Source: Bactericera cockerelli
Lineage: Eukaryota; Arthropoda; Insecta; Hemiptera; Triozidae
Direction of reading: 5' to 3'
Assembly (NCBI GenBank): GCA_024516035.1
Contig: CM044967.1
Location: 19,380,810 to 19,444,809 of the forward strand
DNA: 64,000 bases
The translations under genes were made by a program, and so were the position numbers. The first letter of the stretch is position 1, and each line of letters begins with the position of its first letter. Shown one piece after another: positions 25,622 to 39,400 of this stretch. Under the pieces are notes generated by a model. It had not been told where the DNA came from. It did not search any database and was given only the letters and a program-made list of their open reading frames with translations.

Positions 25622-26407
25622 AATTAATTACTGTTGTGATTTCCATAGTATTCCAGATTACCAAAATGGCCGATTTTATGTGACAGGTTTATTGCCCATT
25701 ATGATATACGTTATGAGTTCTCCATTACTTCTTCCTCTATGCTCATTCCGGTCAAAATCCCCAAATGTCCCCTTCAACTGTCAAATTACACAATCTCAGA
25801 AATTAACTGTCAAAAGGCCCAAAACCTAAAAAATCATGAAGAGTATATCTATTCTTGCCTGGAATGCTAATGGACTCATAGCAAGAAAAAATGAGCTCCA
25901 AGTGATACTAGAACTAAATAATATTGACGTGTGCCTCATCAGTGAAACACACATGACAGATCAACACTTTTGCCAAATAAAGGGTTATACATTTTATCAT
26001 ACCATCCATCCAAGTAATAATGCTCGTGGGGGTAGTGGTATATTCATTAAAGAACACCTAAAACATCATGAAGACCTCAAGTTTCAAACCGAAAGCATAC
26101 AACTGGCATCTATTGCAGTCCATACAATGCAGGCTCCAATAACAATTGCAAGTATCTACTGTCCTCCTGGGAAAAGATTAACAGAAGATGATCTCAATCA
26201 AATTTTCAAAGAATTAATTACTGTTGTGATTTCCATAGTATTCCAGATTACCAAAATGGCCGATTTTATGTGACAGGTTTATTGCCCATTATGATATACG
26301 TTATGAGTTCTCCATTACTTCTTCCTCTATGCTCATTCCGGTCAAAATCCCCAAATGTGCCCTTCAACTGTCAAATTACACAATCTCAGAAATTAACTGT
26401 CAAAAGG
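25622..26407 (+). repeat. 196-bp direct repeat pair flanking a LINE fragment
   Basis: 25622-25817 and 26212-26407 are equal in length and differ at one base (aaatgtcccc versus aaatgtgccc). They exactly bracket 25818-26211. The repeat has no LTR hallmarks (no TG...CA ends). It looks like a recent local duplication or an unusually long insertion-site duplication. A short similarity (ttatgtgacaggttt, gagttctccat) recurs near 27108. Confidence 0.85.
25836..26211 (+). pseudogene. Jockey-type LINE endonuclease fragment
   Basis: From an ATG at 25836 the frame reads like the N-terminus of ORF2 of jockey-group non-LTR retrotransposons: ISILAWNANGL, then ISETHMTD, GYTFYHTIHP, ARGGSGIFIK and ASIYCPPG. 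These correspond to the early motifs of the APE-type endonuclease (Asn in WNANG, Glu in SETH). It stops at about 125 residues, before the catalytic C-terminal endonuclease motifs and the whole reverse transcriptase, where the second 196-bp repeat begins. Reading continues out of the element for 22 codons to a stop at 26273. It is not functional. Confidence 0.85.
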
Positions 26408-27464
26408 AATTAAAGGGGATACTAGCGGCTGGTGTAACCCGCCGCTTCGCCAGCCCATGAAACACACACACACCCACCCACACAGACAACATGGCTCTTG
26501 AAATAAAATAAAATGTCTCAATAATATTATTGTACCGTTCCATTACAAAACATGTTGGGGAAGTATTCCGTGAGGATTCACAACTCAAATGAATGGGGTA
26601 GTAAATTTTCTCATCTTGATAATGGCGACTGAATATTCGCTCTCAAGCGTTGGAGTAGGTGAGCGTTTCATATGAACAGCTTCGATGACAGCATGTTTTC
26701 GCTATTGAATCATTATTAGACCTGAAAATCCCGATAGCTGAAAAATGGTAATAGATAAGTATTAATTTTGATAATTTTCCAGGTAGTTTGACGGTGGTTT
26801 AGGGGGGGTAATCTCTCATGAATTTTTTGCTATCTCTTACCATTTGGGCTGTGGTATTGTAAACAGACAAAATTGAGAGGACATAGTCAGCCAGCCAGCG
26901 ACACACACACAGATTTGAGTTTTATGTAAAGAGATTGAGAGTTGAGAGTGCTTTCTGGAACAACTGCTTGATTAGTTGACTATAAGAATTAAACGTCTTC
27001 TTCTCTCTCTTGTAGTTATAACAGAAAGGAAATACAGATCACAAATTCATTCTTTTTTACATGCTTTTGTAGGTAATGACGGTAGCTATGTATATGAGTA
27101 GTTTCTTATGTGACAGGTTTGAGGTATTACGAGTTCTCCATAGCTTATACCTCCATGGTTTTACCGCCATTCTCGACTTCATGCTCTCCTTGAAATCCGG
27201 CAACACTGCATTATTCAAAATAAATACAGAAACAGAAAACAAATTCTTTATCAATTTCCTTATCAGTTTCAGTTAATATGTTACAATCCCTAATGAGAGT
27301 GATTCAGACTTCAAGGAGTGAAAGATAGTGCAAGGAAAATGAAATAACTGAAATGTTGAATCTGGACTGAATGCATTTCCAGAATCTAGAAAATATCCGA
27401 TCAATTCAAGTAATAAAAACAAAACATATTCAATCATCACACTTGTTACTTTCATTCATATGGA

Positions 27465-30400
27465 ATGTGGGGCTTTAGGTTGAGTCTGCTTTTCATCTTG
27501 ATATTCTCAATTTTGGGTACAGCCTACTGTTTTATTGCTGTAACAGTAGTTTTTATATTTGTTGTGGGGTAAGTATTTTTGATTTACATTGCCTTCCCAG
27601 TGCATTGGTGCAAATAATTTTCACACTGGGTCAACACTTAAGAAAAAAACAGCCCCTTGCAAATATTTTTGTAGTCAAATTGTCTACAAACTTTGTCATC
27701 CATGGGTTTTGAACTAGTTGTCCTTTGAATTAAAGGTAAAAGCATGCCAAACCACCATGCCATATGGTGCTTGAATCTATTGATAATAGGTATACTGCTT
27801 TGAAAATGTGTAACCCTTTTTACAAGTAGAAATACAAGAATCTTAATTTCTCATGACTTTAAGTCCAATCATTTTAAAATTGAAACAATATTTGAATGAA
27901 TCTGAAGACCAGATGATAGTTTTTGAAGTAAAAATGTGTTCAATGGAGCAGAAAAGCTTTAGAATCTCACTAAATTATACTTTCAATTTTGTTTACAGGG
28001 GTATTTTTGAACTGTTTATACTATGCGAAGAAGATTTTAAAGCTTATGTACATGATATTGACCCAAACAGATCAGAAGAAGAAAAAAATATACACCATAA
28101 TGTTAAACAGTTACTTTCTCAAGAGATGAAAGAATCTTTCAATTTGAACAATTGTGACTGGAAGTTAACAGGATCTATTGAAGTGGATAGTCAGTTACAA
28201 GCTATTCTAACTTTTTTAATCAGAGACTATTTTCACTCATGGTAAGCAAGAGTTAAATTCTATTTTAAGTTTTGAAAAAGAACCACACTAAAATAATTAT
28301 TTACATATTTGTAGATTGGTTGAAAAATAAAAATAATATTAAATTTAATAAGGTGAAAGCACAAAGCTATTAATCCCAGAACTGAGACCTGCCCAGAATT
28401 AAGGCCAGAAAAATAAGGACAAAGCACAAAAATAAACACGGTTTGACCAAAAATAACCGAGTCTCCAAGCTGTGTAGATAATTGTTAAGGTAATAATAAT
28501 AATAATAATGCTTTTTCTTTGTGTTATTATGTCACAATTTTAGTGGGTAGCGCAGAATCATAGGACTTTACCACTTTAATTTACAATATCTTGTATTATT
28601 TTTTGCCTAAGATTCTGCCACTGGTCGCTGCTTCACATTAAAGCAGCTACTCATTTTTCCTCACGAGGTATGAGTGGACCCCGAACATCCAAGTACAGAG
28701 CAGAAAAAATCCTCCCCCGCTGGGAATCGAACCCAGGTCACCATGTGTGCAATGCCTAGCGCGCTAACTCGCTCTGCCACAGTGACTACGATAATTGTTA
28801 AGGTATTTTTATACATTTAATACATTTGTGTATAGAAAAGATAACACATCATTTTATTATGACTGTTGTGTTGTTATGTTCCAAAACATATAATAAAATT
28901 CAACTAAGGTTTGTGGAGGTTTTGACTGGAAATTCAGATTATTCATTTGTTTTATTATTATTATTTTTTCATTTGATTATTCATTACCTTCCTTTTTATA
29001 TTATAAAATAATATGTTTGTGTGTTATTCAAGAAACACAAAACAAATTGAGCTGAAATTTTACATGGTTACCTATGAAAGTCTTACTGAGGTTGAGCACT
29101 ATTAAAACTGAGTTCCAATAATTGGTTGGTAGTTTGAGTTCCAATCATTGGATATATTAATTGGAAAAATAAGTATGGATTTGAGAGGAACAAGACAGAG
29201 GTTTAAATCAGCAACGATTGAAGATGGTGCAGGAATATTATTTATAAGTCAATACAACAAAGTTGTAGCTGTATAAATATATGTATAATTTAAAATAAAA
29301 ATTAGTTTGAGTAATTATGACAGTACTCTTGTGAGTAACACAAATATAATCATCTTTATCAAATCTCAATTTTGTAAATATTGATAGTAATCTAATAATA
29401 ATAAATATAAAAAAACAATTGGAGATGCTAATATGTCTGGTTCCATGGCTTTTAATTTCAGAAGAGGGGAAAAATACATTTTCACGCTGGTACAGATTAA
29501 AAGCATTTTAATGAGAATCATCCATTTCATTTTTTTTTTTTTACATTTCTCAGGTATGATCAATTGAGCAATGATCAAGAGCTTTCTCATGAAGTACAAA
29601 TAGCTTTTCATAATGTTCTAGTTGCCATAACTACCAGGTGAGATATTGTTTTACTCTTTTTTTTCTTGCAAGAGGTGGCAAATTCTTCTAAGGTTATTCA
29701 AAATGAAGTGGGAGGTGTCCAGCACTTAAAACAATGTGCAATACCCTTTAAGACCTTCCTCTCCATCAACCTGAACACACCTAGAACCGTATTGTTTCAC
29801 TAAATTCAATTATTAGTGTTACTGCTTTATTGGGGGCACACCACAGATGGATTCAAAATGTTCCATCATTGAAAGCACTGCAAGTAATTCATTATTTATT
29901 AATTTATTAAAAGAGTTGACTATTCATAAAAAAACTTAGCTCTAGAATAGAAACAAAAAATTTGCTCACTTTTATACATTACTAAAAGTTAGTGTAAAAT
30001 GGCTTTCTTGGGTTCCCTGAGTTCTGTATACCTCCCAGCTGAAATGGATCACTTGGCCAAAACAGATGTCCTGGGATGTCTGAAATTCAGAGAACCCACC
30101 ATAAAGACAAACTACAGAATATCTTCCTTTTAAATATAATGGTAAACAGTCAGTTTATGAATCTATTGTTTTGGGTTTCAAATAGGAAAATATTTATTAC
30201 TCTTGTTCTAAATGTATTAAATAACCATACCAAATTAAGCTTTATCAGAAACATGGTTCTGAAGTATTCAGTGAATATAGGTATTTGAATGTATTAATCT
30301 GCTGCTTTAACAAACTGATCTAAAGAGGTTGTCTCTAGAATTTTTGGTGCCTACAGTACTAAAACAAGATTTTCAATGTTAACACTCACCAATCAACTTC

Positions 30401-33400
30401 TAGATTTTCGTGTCATTTGTAACCCTGTTTCTTTTTTCAACATTTTTAGGACTAAAGAACTAGACTGGTTACCATATGTTACTACAAAGCTAGTAAATGA
30501 TTGTGCTACACATATAAGACTTTATAGACAAGCAAATGATATGAGTTTTGAAAATGAATCAAATTCATTACAGGATGTATTTTTTGATCTAGAACTTCAA
30601 CTGGAGAAAAATACACAATGTAGAGATCAAATCTGTATAGACTTAGTCAGAGAAAAATGTAAGTAAATTAATAACACTTTTATTATGTAATTACTATACT
30701 TCTACCTTTTATAATACTTTTACCTGTATATGGATTACAATATACGGACACCCATATTTTATATTAACCTGTGAGTGGTCCCGTTGCGCCGCAGAACGCA
30801 AATGGTCACAATTTTTTTCTCACCTGTAATTTTGCTGTGTTTTCCTTTTTTTTTTTGAAGAAAATATCTGATTTTATTTCAAAGAATATGTTCAGAAGCC
30901 ACTTTGATCTATATTTGAAGCAATTTCAGCAAGTTTATATTCCAATAGAACCTAGTTTGATCCCCTATATGCACTTTTTTATATTATTTTTTACTTGCAA
31001 ATTTACAAGTTTGTTTTTTACAATAAAAATGTTTTTTTTTTTTTTTAGTTACTGCAGTTATCAAAAATAATATTAGGTACCTAGTTAGGGTACCTAGTAG
31101 GTACATAAATACCTTAGGTACAGCCCAGGCCACGTATGCTGATGGTGTGCAAGTTAAACAAAATATAAAATTTACATACACCCACGTGCAAGTCACCTTA
31201 GCCGAGTAGGAAACACACTCACTTGGCTTGAGTGACTTAATTGATTGCTAGAAATAATCAACTTTCTTGCGAATTAATAACCTCCTTGTAGACATAAATA
31301 GTGCTAGCAGGTCCAAGGGATTTCTTTAACCTATGACTTTAAATGGGTCATATTCATAAAAAAGGCAATGTTTACCTTGACATGTATATGAAAAAGAGCA
31401 ATAGCTTATTCTTCTACCTTTTTCTTCTCGCCTTTTCTTATACTTCTTCTCTTTTCTTATACTTCTCAAAACAATTGCTTTTTTTTATGAATATGGCCCA
31501 TTTTTTACATTTACAATTATACAGTATGTCTCAGAAGTCCTGGCAATGGCCTCATAACTTTTAAAAGGGTACGAATTTTTGGATTCTGTTTGTTTCTAAG
31601 GATAGGAAGTGCCCTATGGCCGATTCACTGGTGATGTCAAAATCCAGGTTCGAACCCCGGAAGTGGCACTTTTTTGATAAAAATGGCCATTTCTTGAGAA
31701 ATTTAAATGAGAAGGTATTTTTTTAATTTCATATTATTAATTAACAGGTAAAAATACTGCATTCCTCAAAAAATAAATTTTCTATCACTATCAGTGGCGG
31801 AGCTATAGTGGTTTCAAACTTAAAATCTGGTTTTTTGAGACACCCTGTAGCTCTGGTACCGCGGGACTCAATGCAGTCCTCAATGATTTAAAATGACGAA
31901 AAAAGTGTCTTGGAAGTACTGAAATGGATAAAACTCCGATATATCACCTCCTTCAGTGCCGGAGAGCAAAGTGTTTAAGGTCAATAATACTTGTAAGATC
32001 ACATTTTACCTATTATTTACCTAGGCTTCAATTATCCACCATACAAACACACAACCTTCACAAAATCGCAACTGTAGTGGGTATCACAGCATTACAAGTC
32101 TAGTATAAGTAAGTATCGCTCATTCTTTCGAATTTCATTTAACTTGTAATGCCACCACTGCTTGCTATTCTCAATTAAAGTATTTACTCATTTGTCTTGA
32201 TGAGGTTGAGTGAGCCGCCAACACATCCAACCACATAGTCGAGTTTTAATATTTCCCACTGAGAATCGAACCCGGGGATTCCGCAGTCTCATTACTGAAT
32301 CTAGAAAGGGACACATTGGAGAAGAAACTCATTGCAATGCTATGAGGATCGAAGAGAGGGAACTTTTAAATCAAATAAATATTTAAGTAGGTACCTACCT
32401 AGGTTCAGGAGTGAACTAATTTTGAACCTGCATATGGTCCTGAATCAGGTTGACTCAAATCCATGATACATAGGTTATTAGGAAATAAACAGGTAGGTAA
32501 CTAATATGAATGTGGACAATTAGATATCTAGTTAATAGATAAATAAATCTGTTTCTCTTCACTTAACTAAGAGTTGAAGTTTGAAAACAATAATTTAGTA
32601 GGTAGGTACCTACACATTTTACTCAACTAATCAATATCTATTTGTTGTTGTTGTCGTCGTCATTCTAACAATTGTTCACAAACTAAAGTTGTTATCGAAC
32701 CCTTTTTCAATTCAAGACAATGCAACTAATAAAAATTGATTATTGTCATGAAAATAGGTGTTATCCAACCCTCCGGCACAGATGGAGGTGAAATATCGGA
32801 GTTTTATCCATTTCAGTACTTCCAAGACACTTTTTTCGTCATTTTAAATCATTGAGGACTGCATTGAGTCCCGCGGTACCAGAGCTACAGGGTGTCTCAA
32901 AAAACCAGATTTTTAAATTTGAAACCACCATAGCTCCGCCACTGATAGTGATAGAAAATTTATTTTTTGAGGAATGCAGTATTTTTACCTGTTAATTAAT
33001 AATATGAAATTAAAAAAATACCTTCTCATTTAAATTTCTCAAGAAATGGCCATTTTTATCAAAAAAGTGCCACTTCCGGGGTTCGAACCTGGATTTTGAC
33101 ATCACCAGTGAATTGGCCATAGGGCACTTCCTATCCTTAGAATTTTTTTTTTTTTTAGATTTTAACATATTAACGGGGTTAACCCATGTTTATTTTTTGT
33201 AAATTAATTACAAACAAAAACTTATACTAAGATATAATATAAATACTTAGAATAAACTTAATTAAAAAATTGATAATTGAAGATTGGACAATATTGATAT
33301 TTTTGTTTAGATATTATTCAGTTGTAACAGTTTATTTTTTATACATTCATAACTATCAAAGAAAAGATCGATTGAAGTGTCTTTCTCGCAAGCTTCATTA

Positions 33401-36400
33401 AAAAGGCGAATAAAACGATTGAAGGGCTTGAAAAAAGAAGTTTTTTGTACAAGATTTTTCATACAATAGATTTTTGTTTCTAGTATTCTTAGGATTTGTC
33501 CTAAATGAAAGTTCCTCCAGTAATTCTTGTAAAACAGTTCTATTGTTTAATATTTTAAAAAGTAACAAAACATCATTTGTGTCACGCCTGTGTTCTAGAC
33601 TAATCACATTATTTGCTTTCATTATTTCCGAATAATTATGGTCTGTTATGCTCATAGGTTTATTTTGTTTGAAAGCAAGGCTCCTTAGGAATCTATGTTG
33701 TACTGATTCGATTTTTGATTTATGTTTTTCATAGTAAGGAGACCACACAGGTGAGGCATATTCAAGTATGGATCTAACAAATGAATAATATAGTATGGTG
33801 TATGTTTTTGGATTTTTAAAGTCCCGACTGTTTCTATTAATGAAGCCAAGAAGTTTGAATGCTTTCTTAGTTATTATAGAATAATGCTCATTATATGACA
33901 ATTGGTAATCAAAAGTAACTCCTAGGTCTTTGACTTGATATACTCTTTCAAGAGGAATATTATTAATAGAATATTGAAAGATATATGGGGATTTTTTACG
34001 ATGAAAGGACATTACTTTACATTTGTTAACGTTTAATTCCATTCTATTAATCTGACACCATTCATAAAGAGAGTTGAGAGCTGATTGTAATTGTATAGAG
34101 TCAGATAGTCCATTGATACTCATTCCGGTTCGTTTATCGTCAGCAAATAACCAGAATGTTGTTGGTAGGTAAAAGTAAATGTCATTAATATAAAGGTTGA
34201 AAGTGAGACCTGATAAATGCCCACCCTGAATACAGCCAGATAAAACATCAAAAGGTTCAGATAAGTATGTGAGATAGTTGTTTATCTTTTTATCTTGATA
34301 ACACTGACAGTCGTTATTGTCCGTTTTCATCATTTTTAATTTTACTATTTGTGTACGGTTGGAGAAATAGCTGTAGAAAAAGGAAAGCATAGGATCTAAA
34401 ATACCATATGCACGGAGTTTTGCACATAGAATATTTGTATTTATTTTATCAAATGCTTTAGAGTAATCTGTCATTATACAATCAAACTGATCTCCTTTGT
34501 CAATTATATTACATACATGGTCAGTAAATGATAAAAGGTTAGTGGTTGTCGATTTTTTTACTACAAACCCATGTTGTTGGTTGATTAAAAGTGGAGTTAA
34601 GATTGGTTGTATTTGTTTGTAAATAAGTTGTTCCATTAATTTTGGGATAGTTGATATTTTGCTGATAGGTCTATAATTGGACACGTTTTCTTTTACTCCG
34701 CTCTTAAAGATAGGGATGACGTATGAAGTTTTCCAGTTATCAGGAAAAGACCCTGAGGATAGCGACCAGTTGAATAGAAAGCAGAGTGGGTTCACTAATG
34801 CAGAGGCACACTCTTTAATTAATATAGGGGGAATGCTGTCTGGACCACTAGAGGAGTCAGATTTAAGTTTTTTCATTGATTTGTATAAATCATTGGGATT
34901 AATTGTTATTTTATTCAATGGTGTAGAAAGTGTATTCTCAAAATTGAAATTTGGAGGAGCTAATTGTTCTTTGGAATATACTGACGAGAAATTTGACGCA
35001 AAGAAATTTGTTATTTCAAGATAATCGTTGGATGTATTGTTGTCAAATTTCATTATTGATGGTAATCCATTATTTGTTTTCTTCGAATTAATGTACTCCC
35101 AAAATTTTTCAGGTCTATTAGAAAATTCTTTTTCTTTAGTTTGGACATAATCAGTGTAGTCTTTCAAACAGAATCCAAAAATTCGTACCCATTCAAAAGT
35201 TATGAGGCCATTGCCAGGACTTCTGAGACATACTGTATACCTATGGTTGAGAAATGGAACTGAAAATAAATGAACAAACATACAGGGGTTTTTCTTTTTT
35301 TCTTGTTGTGTGGTTCGAAGAGCCTTATAAACAAAGCCTAAGGTATTTATTAATCTATTGTTAAAAAATGTATTATTCACCTAGCTTTTTCTTTTGAACA
35401 AAACTTTTACATTCGATGTTCTCCAAGTGCCAGTTGTGTGATTCAAATGACTTACCAAGAATTACTAATCCTTCGTAATGTAAGAAAAAATTCACATGAG
35501 GATTGTCTTTTTTTATTATTGTAACATGTCATATTGATTCCAGATTATCTTCAAAATGTAGCAGAAGTAGTCCTGTATTTAGGAATTCCTTCTGAAGAAT
35601 TTCAGTGTCATGTGCTTAGGTGTCTTCTCCGGGATATTCTTGTGAATACAATCCTTGTTCCCATTATAAATTTACTTTCTGATCCTGATTATATTAACTT
35701 GACCATTTTATGGCTGGTAAGTACCATTATTCCACTCTCATTTGTTTCATTGATCACTTGAAAATATTAGGGACCTTTTTAAACTAGGTTTTTAAAACTT
35801 TCTTTTTGATTTACATTTTTTTGAACTCACGTGCCTAGTTCAAGTACGTTTTTTTATTGTTGTAAAAATGGAGATTATACATCTCGTAAATTAAAAAAAA
35901 AAATCCAAAAAGGAGGACATAATAGGATCGAGGGACATACTCGGCGGGTGTACGCGAGAAACATTAGTTTTGAAAACTAATAAATTCTCAATAACAAAAT
36001 TCGGTAACAAGATGGCTTGAGGAAAACCTTTTTTTGTATAAATACACAAAATTTCACTTATTAATAAAGCAATAAATTAATCTACGCAAAGAAATTCGAT
36101 ATTACCAACAGAATTTGGTTGTTATCAGGTAGTCGATAATAGTAGTTTTTTGTATACATAGAAAAGCTGTCCTGTACATTCATGAGTTGAAAGCAATACA
36201 GACTATGGATGAATTAATTTACCAACAAGGAAGTTAATTATTATAAATAAGACGATATTATTATTAATTTTAATCCTAATATTTACATAGATATAGATAC
36301 AATAGTAATTAAGATCTATATTTACAATTAAGTGCAAATTTTATATTTATATTTTTAAGTTAATTTTAAGCTATGTTCAAAAATATCGTTACATAATTTC

Positions 36401-39400
36401 GTCACATAATTTTGGTTATGTGCTAGAGCAAAGACATGAAAATGTCAAAAATGTCAAAAACGCTTGCATACGAGTCTGCAACCATTGGGACATTTTCATC
36501 TTTACTATTCAAGGTCCAAAACCCAACTGACCAAATTTCGTATTGTGCGCATGACACATACCTTCTCTCTTCTCTCCCTCTACAATTCAATACTTCGCCA
36601 TTGTGCGCATGACACACACTTTCCCTCTTCTCTCCCTTTACAATTCAATATTTCGTTACATAATATCGTTACATAATATCGTTACATAATATCGTTACAT
36701 AATTTCGTCACATAATTTTGGTTATGTGCCAGAGCAAAGACATGAAAATGTCAAATTGAATTGTTAAATACTATTACCCTTCCTTACGTTTTATCTACAG
36801 TTCAATGATTAAAATATAAATATTATTATATTTCTTAAAATCCGAATTAATTTATGTTATGAAATATTTTTTTTCGTTCAATTTTGTTTACAGTGTGATG
36901 ATATTCAAGTTACTAGTGAGGTATTCTTATCCGCAGTACAAAGTTCTGATTCAATCAGTGAGTTGCAATCCATAAATGATCTACTTATGGAAGAGATTGC
37001 TGTTATTGTAAGTAATAAATATTTTATCTAAATAGTTTTGATGGTCACTGACAGTGTTATAAGCATTACTTTAGTTCAATATTTCCCAAATATTTTTACT
37101 TCACTGCCCCCTTTTACATTTGCAAAAGTGACAGTAGCCTCTTTACCATTGGGAAACGCTGATTTAGTTTATTGAATTTTCTTTGCCTTTTTAGAATTAT
37201 AATTGGCAAACTGGTAACACACTATTTCTATTTACATCGTTCCAGCCCCACAGTATTTTCTCAATAATTTGATGCTTGTCCATCTGTTCTGAAGTGATGA
37301 GGTCCTATAAATACCATCGTGAAAGGTAAACTCAGAAGTTCTTTCTGAAAATGATTGATTGTTAGGATGGAAGTTTCAAACTTCAGTTCTCCTTTGAAAA
37401 CTCATCACTGAATATTAAATCACCAACAGAATAAATTCAACTATACCACACTAGCCGTTTGCCCGTGCTTTGCAACGGGACTAAATTTCAAATTTACCAA
37501 GGCATGGCCGTACTGCTGGACAGCAATGCCTTTTTGAACTTTTTATAATTTTTCTGGACAAAGCGATAATGGTTTTGGGGGGGTCAATTCTGAGACATTT
37601 TTCGCTATCTCTAACCGTTTTAGCTAAACAACTCCGGACAAACAAACAAACAAACATAGGTAGTCCTTTTTTCTGTTTTATATATAGAGATATCTGGCTG
37701 GGGGACGTTAAATAGGGAGAAGACCAATGTCTCGCTAGAGAACTGTAACGGGAGAATGGACTAGTCATCCCTAACAAGTTTATAAAGAAAAGCCCAAGTT
37801 CTCACAATGGTTGAGAAATGTGAGGTTTAGGACGAGCCAATTTTTCAACTCAAGTTGGCTGGATAATATCACTCCTCTCAGCTGTAGCCAAGCTGAGAAC
37901 AACTATAACAGCAACCATGCAACTGTAAACTGTAAAGTTTTTTTTTTTTTTTTTTTTTAATTGAATAGGATTTAGTTTAAGAAGTTTCATTTATTTTGTA
38001 ATACATATTACATTTTGATACCTAATAATAATATTACTCGTAAATCCAATAAAGGCAAACCACAAAGCTATTAAGCCCAGAACAAATTATTATTAAAAAC
38101 TACAACTTCTTTTTAATGACACTATGTATTTCATTTTCATTTTTTGCAGAGATCAAAAGATTCTGGTGGTAATGAGGAGAGTGCTATCAAAGCTCAATTA
38201 AATAGTTTATTATATCTCTCTCAAATTATTCAAAATAAAATGAAAAATACTAATGATAAAGTAGAAACACAAAATAAGATGATCCAAGATGTTAATGTGA
38301 TGTTACCTATAGATTTTATTTTGGAACATAATATTGCTCTTAGTTATTTTATTGATTACCTGTCCTCTATTAAACAACAAGGTAAGAATGGGAAACAATA
38401 TAAATGAGGCACGTTCTGTAACCATGTGTACTATGCTGTGTTCTCTCTGCCACAATGCTCTCAAGGTTTAGCCTAGAGCTGGATATGTCCTCCTGACAAT
38501 TGAGTTGTACGTGAAAATAACATGATGGTTGATCGTACATAGAAATATGTGCTTCATAACGAGCCAACTTTAAACCAAAGTAAGAGCTGGCTACAACACC
38601 AACAACATAAGTCCATTTTCGGATTTCCAAGTGGACGTCAAATTATATCACAATAGAAAGATAGAATGGTGAAATTTTGTACACAAATGTATTTTTGTGA
38701 GCCAATGTTATGTGTGTAAAAGTTGTGGGTTGAAAAGACGGAGTGGGAATGTCTCACATTGACCAAGAAGTCTGATGTTTGAAAAGTTCTCATTTTCCTG
38801 TACCTCTAACTTTCCGAAGAAGAGTACTTGATTTTGGTTTTTAATAAGATAACATCTTTTTCACAGGTTACCTGTTTTTTTATTTCAACATTAAAGGCTG
38901 GAAAGTTTCCGTTGAACAGTACTTGAATGATAAGAAAAAGAAAAATGAAAAGCGCTATGAAACGTTTATTCGAGAATCTGCCGAGAATATTTTTCAACAG
39001 TATCTAGGTGACCTCTCCTGTGATTCAAAGAACGAGGAAAACGGTAGCAATTATTTGATGATTAATGCTGAAAGCCGAAAACAGCTTGGAGCTCGAATCC
39101 TCAACGAAGAAATCTCTCAAAACTGGTTTGATACTGTCCAAGAGCAATTGCTTGAAATTCTTACCTCTGACTTTCTCATTAAATTTATGAATGACAGTTC
39201 ATATACTAAAATGTTATCCGAGTTGGAAATATTCAAGGAAGACGACTTTTTGTCAACTGAATCAGGTAAGTTAAAAAATCTAGGTCGTTATTTTAATATC
39301 AATAATAATAAAATGTGTAGGTGTCTTCCTTATTTATTTAATAACATGGGCACATGTTACTGTAAGGTTTTTATTATTAAACAAGTTGGATCAAGTTTTA

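Larger units (their letters stand above)
23101..27464. other. Intergenic DNA between RSBN1 and Snx13
   Basis: No gene is seen on either strand. The stretch holds the MITE at 23639-23785, a possible dispersed repeat 24342-25054 (starts ctactagccg, internal gaggcatggccgt block shared with 37450-37691 and the 7440 region, ends near cattttataatataag), the jockey-type endonuclease fragment with its flanking repeats, and a short CA-rich run near 26462. Confidence 0.5.
31520..35237. mobile_element. Long-inverted-repeat DNA element in Snx13 intron 4, with nested LINE
   Basis: The left arm is 31520-31964. The right arm is its reverse complement, 32771-33142 plus 35165-35237, split by a LINE. The outer end tacagtatgtctcagaag is matched exactly at the right. 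The arms are very similar, with few substitutions, so the element is young or the arms are kept alike. The roughly 800-bp unique centre holds a SINE fragment (32148-32300) and no transposase. Each arm includes a B-box-like ggttcgaaccc (31647-31657 and its mirror). The element makes up most of the largest Snx13 intron. Confidence 0.85.

Noticed and set aside
25622..26407. Small LTR retrotransposon
   Set aside because: The repeats lack TG...CA ends, primer-binding site and polypurine tract, and the interior is a LINE fragment.
28721..28790. tRNA gene on the minus strand
   Set aside because: The T-arm and both boxes are good, but the anticodon stem does not pair and a SINE body shared by other copies follows.
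34677..35024. Plus-strand 115-codon ORF
   Set aside because: Antisense of the LINE reverse transcriptase.
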